Shown: positions 6,756 to 9,052 of the stretch, one piece after another | How the letters are laid out: each line of letters starts with the position of its first letter | Numbering within the stretch: position 1 is the first letter of the stretch | DNA from: an uncultured bacterium | GTDB lineage: Bacteria > Bacillota > Clostridia > Lachnospirales > Lachnospiraceae | Assembly (NCBI GenBank): GCA_905215625.1 | Contig: CAJMQQ010000078.1 | Coordinates: 1 to 9,052 of the forward strand | Direction of reading: 5' to 3' | DNA: 9,052 nucleotides | Translations under genes and position numbers: made by a program | Notes under the pieces: model-generated | What the model was told of the DNA's origin: nothing | Databases searched by the model: none | The model's input: only the letters and a program-made list of their open reading frames with translations

Positions 6756-7028
6756 TTAGATTCTGTGCATCTTTGTGAAGATTTCTTCTCTCTGGCACTT
6801 AATGGTAACTCCCATTTCCTCTCCGACAGCGTCTAAGCCTGCCGCCACTTCTTCAAAGGATGCAGTGGCATTCTGCATATCCACAATCATCATCATGTTA
6901 AAAAATTCCTGTACAATGGTCTGAGAAATATCCAGGATGTTTACATGATTTTCTGCCAGGTAGGTACATACCCTTGCAATAATTCCTACAGTGTCTTTTC
7001 CTACTACGGTAATAATTACTTTGCTCAT
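6756..7028 (-). CDS. ACT domain protein, UPF0237 family
   Basis: A free-standing ACT domain of 90 residues, the fold that usually binds amino acids as an allosteric signal. The first strand and ligand loop (VIITVVGKDTVGII, 4-17), the helix ARVCTYLAENHVNI, the strand ISQTIVQEFFNMMMIVDM and the second helix SFEEVAAGLDAVGEEMG are all visible and match UPF0237, relatives of the ACT half of GcvR. There is no catalytic or DNA-binding part. Such genes nearly always sit before an UPF0210 gene, as here with a 23-base gap, so a regulatory subunit or sensor for that protein is a reasonable inference but unproven. AAGGAG (7036-7041) lies 7 bases before the ATG, a strong site. Confidence 0.93.
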   Translation of the reverse strand: MSKVIITVVGKDTVGIIARVCTYLAENHVNILDISQTIVQEFFNMMMIVDMQNATASFEEVAAGLDAVGEEMGVTIKCQREEIFTKMHRI

Positions 7029-7061
7029 ATGCTCTCTCCTTCTAAGCCATAGTCCTGCGCT

Positions 7062-7090
7062 TATATATAAATAATTTTAAATACTGATAA
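7062..7090 (-). promoter_or_regulatory. Possible weak internal promoter before the ACT-UPF0210 pair
   Basis: Minus strand TTATCA (7085-7090), 17-base spacer, TATATA (7062-7067), each 4 of 6 to consensus, within the AT-rich 48-base gap after the metallo-hydrolase gene. AT-rich sequence yields such matches by chance. It is listed because this is the largest gap in the right-hand gene run. Confidence 0.25.
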
Positions 7091-7874
7091 TTTCGGACAT
7101 TCTGTCCCTTCCCGCCACGCTGATGGAAAAGTCCATGGCGTTATAAGGAGTTTCTCCTTCTGTAATTTCTAAACGGACGGTCTCATAGGCCAGTTCTTCA
7201 TAGTTGTTTTCCTTGCTTAAATGGCCGAGGAAAATGTGCTTTAATCCGTCATGGAGGATCTGGCACAACAGCCGTCCTGCATTTTCATTGGATAAATGGC
7301 CATGATCGCCTAAAATTCTCCGTTTCAGATAATAGGGGTAAGGCCCTGTTTCCAGCATCCGCACATCATGGTTGGACTCCAGCAGAAGGGCGTCTAAATT
7401 CTGCAGATTATCGATGATATACTGGTCGTAGTGCCCCATATCCGTAGCCACTGCCACAGACTTTCTGCCCTGCTTAATCCGGTAAGCCACCGGATTTGCC
7501 GCATCGTGATCCACCCGGAAAGGCCGGATGGTCAAATCTCCTGTTTCCGTCTCTGTATCCGGCAAAACAGGCGTCAAAAGACTGGTATCAAATTTTCCCA
7601 GTGAAGTGGCCTGCTCTATCTCTTCCAGTGTTTCCCTGGTTCCGTAAATCGGCTTTTCAAACTTTCTTGCCAGCACTCCCAGGCCTCTGATGTGATCAGA
7701 GTGTTCATGAGTCACAAAAATCCCGTCCAGGTCGCTTCCCTTAATCCCAATCTCATTTAATCCCTGTTCAATCCGCCTGGCGCTGATTCCTGCATCAATT
7801 AAAATATGGCTGTTTTCGGAACCTACATAGATACAGTTTCCGCTGCTTCCGCTTGCTATACTTACAAATCTCAT
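7077..7874 (-). CDS. walJ: MBL-fold metallo-hydrolase, YycJ/WalJ family
   Basis: A metallo-beta-lactamase-fold hydrolase of 265 residues, the family's usual length. Visible are the opening ASGSSGNCIYV (7-17), ILIDAGIS (24-31), the metal-binding THEHSDHIRGLG (55-66, with H56, H58, D60, H61), VATDMGHYD, LLESNHDVRML, GHLSNENAG and a late LGHLSKENN. Bacillus relatives (YycJ/WalJ) have been described as DNA-processing 5'-3' exonucleases; I cite this from memory. In Bacillus the gene lies in the walRK two-component operon, but here it follows coaE by 21 bases, so a wall-related role should not be read from the name. The ATG at 7874 has only a distant AAGGAA, about 13 bases upstream and just after the coaE stop, suggesting coupled translation. 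No signal peptide. Confidence 0.92.
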   Translation of the reverse strand: MRFVSIASGSSGNCIYVGSENSHILIDAGISARRIEQGLNEIGIKGSDLDGIFVTHEHSDHIRGLGVLARKFEKPIYGTRETLEEIEQATSLGKFDTSLLTPVLPDTETETGDLTIRPFRVDHDAANPVAYRIKQGRKSVAVATDMGHYDQYIIDNLQNLDALLLESNHDVRMLETGPYPYYLKRRILGDHGHLSNENAGRLLCQILHDGLKHIFLGHLSKENNYEELAYETVRLEITEGETPYNAMDFSISVAGRDRMSEIISI

Positions 7875-7895
7875 GGCTTTTCGTTCATTCCTTTT

Positions 7896-8480
7896 TTATC
7901 CCTGTAAAGACAGAATGGCTTCAATCTGCCTTTTCGTATCTTCAAATGGGCCGCTATTGTCAATGACCCGGTCGCTGATGGCCCGGAATTCTTCTTCCTT
8001 TTTCTGGCTGGCAATCACATCCAGGCATTTTTCCCTGGAATATCCCCTGCTCTCCATCAGCCGCTGTATCCGTATTTCCGGTTCTGTAAAAACGTACCAG
8101 ATTTCTCCGTATTCGGCTCTTTGTTCCTCTCCCATAAGAGCTGACTCTACAATCACCAGAGTTTCCCTGGCCGAAGCCGCCATCTTGCGGATGGCCGCCC
8201 AGGTCATGGGATGGATAATCTGGTTCATGGTCTGTAAGGCATTCTGGTCGTGGAAAATCAGATCTGCCAGCCTCGTCCTGTCAATCTGGCCGTCTGGTTT
8301 TAAAAATCCGGTTCCCAGGGCTTTCACAACCTGCTGATATCCTTCTTTTCCTGGCTCCATCAAATCGTGGGCCACCTGGTCAGCCAGAATTACCTTTGCA
8401 TGAAATTCCTGTTCCAGCAGTTCTAAAACCCGGCTTTTCCCAGATCCGACTCCGCCGGTAATTCCAATGATCCGCCTCAT
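7896..8480 (-). CDS. coaE: Dephospho-CoA kinase
   Basis: Last step of coenzyme A synthesis: ATP phosphorylates the 3'-hydroxyl of dephospho-CoA. The 194-residue protein begins MRRIIGITGGVGSGKS with the Walker A P-loop at 9-16, and continues with ADQVAHDLMEPG (substrate region), RTRLADLIFHD, and IIHPMTWAAI, all typical of CoaE. An ATG at 8510 would add ten residues, but it lacks a ribosome binding site, while AAGGGAG (8488-8494) lies 7 bases before the ATG at 8480; family members also begin a few residues before the P-loop. It follows the citrate synthase gene by 34 bases and precedes the metallo-hydrolase by 21, so co-transcription is likely. Confidence 0.95.
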   Translation of the reverse strand: MRRIIGITGGVGSGKSRVLELLEQEFHAKVILADQVAHDLMEPGKEGYQQVVKALGTGFLKPDGQIDRTRLADLIFHDQNALQTMNQIIHPMTWAAIRKMAASARETLVIVESALMGEEQRAEYGEIWYVFTEPEIRIQRLMESRGYSREKCLDVIASQKKEEEFRAISDRVIDNSGPFEDTKRQIEAILSLQG

Positions 8481-8487
8481 GTCCTGA

Positions 8488-8494
8488 CTCCCTT
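8488..8494 (-). promoter_or_regulatory. Ribosome binding site that fixes the coaE start
   Basis: AAGGGAG on the minus strand, 7 bases before the ATG at 8480 and inside the ten-codon extension that an upstream ATG at 8510 would add. It supports the shorter protein. Confidence 0.8.
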
Positions 8495-8514
8495 CTGAAA
8501 CAGCAAACATCTAT

Positions 8515-9052
8515 TTACCGTTCTTCTACTGACTTGTAAGCCACATTTTCTCCTACATATCTGGTTGCCGGACGCATAATCTTACCATCGTAAAGCTTAT
8601 TTTCGATGTTGTGGGCAATCCAGCCGACCAGACGGCTGGTTACAAATAACGGCGTATACAGTTCTCTTGGAATCCGGAGCATATCATAAGCAAATCCGCT
8701 GTAATAATCCACATTGGTAGGGATGACCTTATGCTTGTCTTCCATAATCACTTCTTTTACACACTGTTCAAACAGGCGGTAGAAGTAAAACTCTTTCATC
8801 TTGCCCTGCTCTTTTGCCACTTCCTCGCAGACGCCCCGTAAAAGCTCTGCTCTTGGATCAGAAATCGTATAAACCGCATGGCCAAATCCGTAAACCAGAC
8901 CGCTTCTGTCATACAGCTCTTTTCCGGTAATTTTCCGGATGACAGATTTTATCGCCGCTTTGTCTGTGGTATAACCGGTCAGGGCAATGACTTCATCCAT
9001 CATCTCGGAAACCTTTAAATTGGCTCCGCCATGTCGGGGTCCCTTTAACGAT
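8515..9052 (-). CDS. gltA: Citrate synthase, C-terminal part (cut by right window edge)
   Basis: Condenses acetyl-CoA and oxaloacetate to citrate and CoA, here probably to supply 2-oxoglutarate and glutamate in an anaerobe. The frame remains open past the ATG at 9003 to the edge, where it encodes GPRHGGANLKVSEMM; that ATG is therefore internal and not the start. About 178 residues of a ~430-450 residue protein are present. All three expected catalytic residues are visible: His of GPRHGGAN (codon 9031-9033), His of GFGHAVY, and Asp of NVDYYSGFAYDML. Alanine follows the second His where many Gram-negative enzymes have Arg (GFGHRVY); I recall this as common in Firmicutes. Methylcitrate synthase cannot be excluded from this part alone. 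It is the first visible gene of the right-hand run; its promoter is outside. Confidence 0.93.
   Translation of the reverse strand, partial: SLKGPRHGGANLKVSEMMDEVIALTGYTTDKAAIKSVIRKITGKELYDRSGLVYGFGHAVYTISDPRAELLRGVCEEVAKEQGKMKEFYFYRLFEQCVKEVIMEDKHKVIPTNVDYYSGFAYDMLRIPRELYTPLFVTSRLVGWIAHNIENKLYDGKIMRPATRYVGENVAYKSVEER

Noticed and set aside
7873..8337. A 154-codon plus-strand open frame opposite coaE
   Set aside because: Shadow of coaE; cysteine/serine-rich text with no domain pattern and no ribosome binding site.
8481..8510. Longer coaE start at the ATG at 8510
   Set aside because: No ribosome binding site before it, while a strong one precedes the ATG at 8480, and the extension is not typical of CoaE.

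Overview
The window looks like a chromosomal stretch from an anaerobic, gut-type member of the Clostridia, most likely Lachnospiraceae. I infer this from gene content and protein style: a PduL–AckA acetate pair, DarA/PstA, TmcAL, an UPF0237–UPF0210 pair, and clostridial AGGAGG ribosome binding sites. No species can be named from sequence reading alone. Coding density is high. The longest gene-free stretches are 157 and 137 bases, and both hold promoters. I see no tRNA, rRNA, insertion sequence, phage gene or CRISPR array.

Left block (1-1644, minus strand). The N-terminal half of acetate kinase (ackA) runs off the left edge. It is preceded by pduL, which encodes the non-Pta type of phosphotransacylase. 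Together they convert acetyl-CoA to acetyl-phosphate and then to acetate plus ATP. A near-consensus sigma-A promoter lies just before pduL. Upstream is darA, a PII-like receptor for cyclic di-AMP, with its own promoter.

Middle (1802-3151, plus strand). One divergent gene encodes TmcAL, which uses acetate and ATP to acetylate C34 of elongator tRNA-Met. It has its own sigma-A promoter facing away from darA. Its 3' end overlaps by 9 bases the 3' end of the convergent cardiolipin synthase gene.

Right block (3143-9052, minus strand). This is a long run of closely spaced same-strand genes, read from right to left: citrate synthase (partial), coaE, a YycJ/WalJ-type metallo-hydrolase, an ACT-domain UPF0237 protein, an UPF0210 ('PFL family') protein, a damaged histidine phosphatase, a leftover C-terminal piece that looks like a SAM-dependent methyltransferase, and cardiolipin synthase. 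Gaps of 12-48 bases suggest an operon whose main promoter lies outside the window.

Four genes share acetyl-CoA, CoA or acetate metabolism: citrate synthase, coaE, pduL–ackA and tmcAL. The most unusual structure is at about 4911-4930. There the histidine phosphatase reading frame breaks inside its final catalytic THGG motif and runs directly into the tail of an unrelated protein in another frame, as expected of a deletion between two short similar sequences. I found no convincing new defence or mobile system. The least understood conserved unit is the UPF0237–UPF0210 pair.
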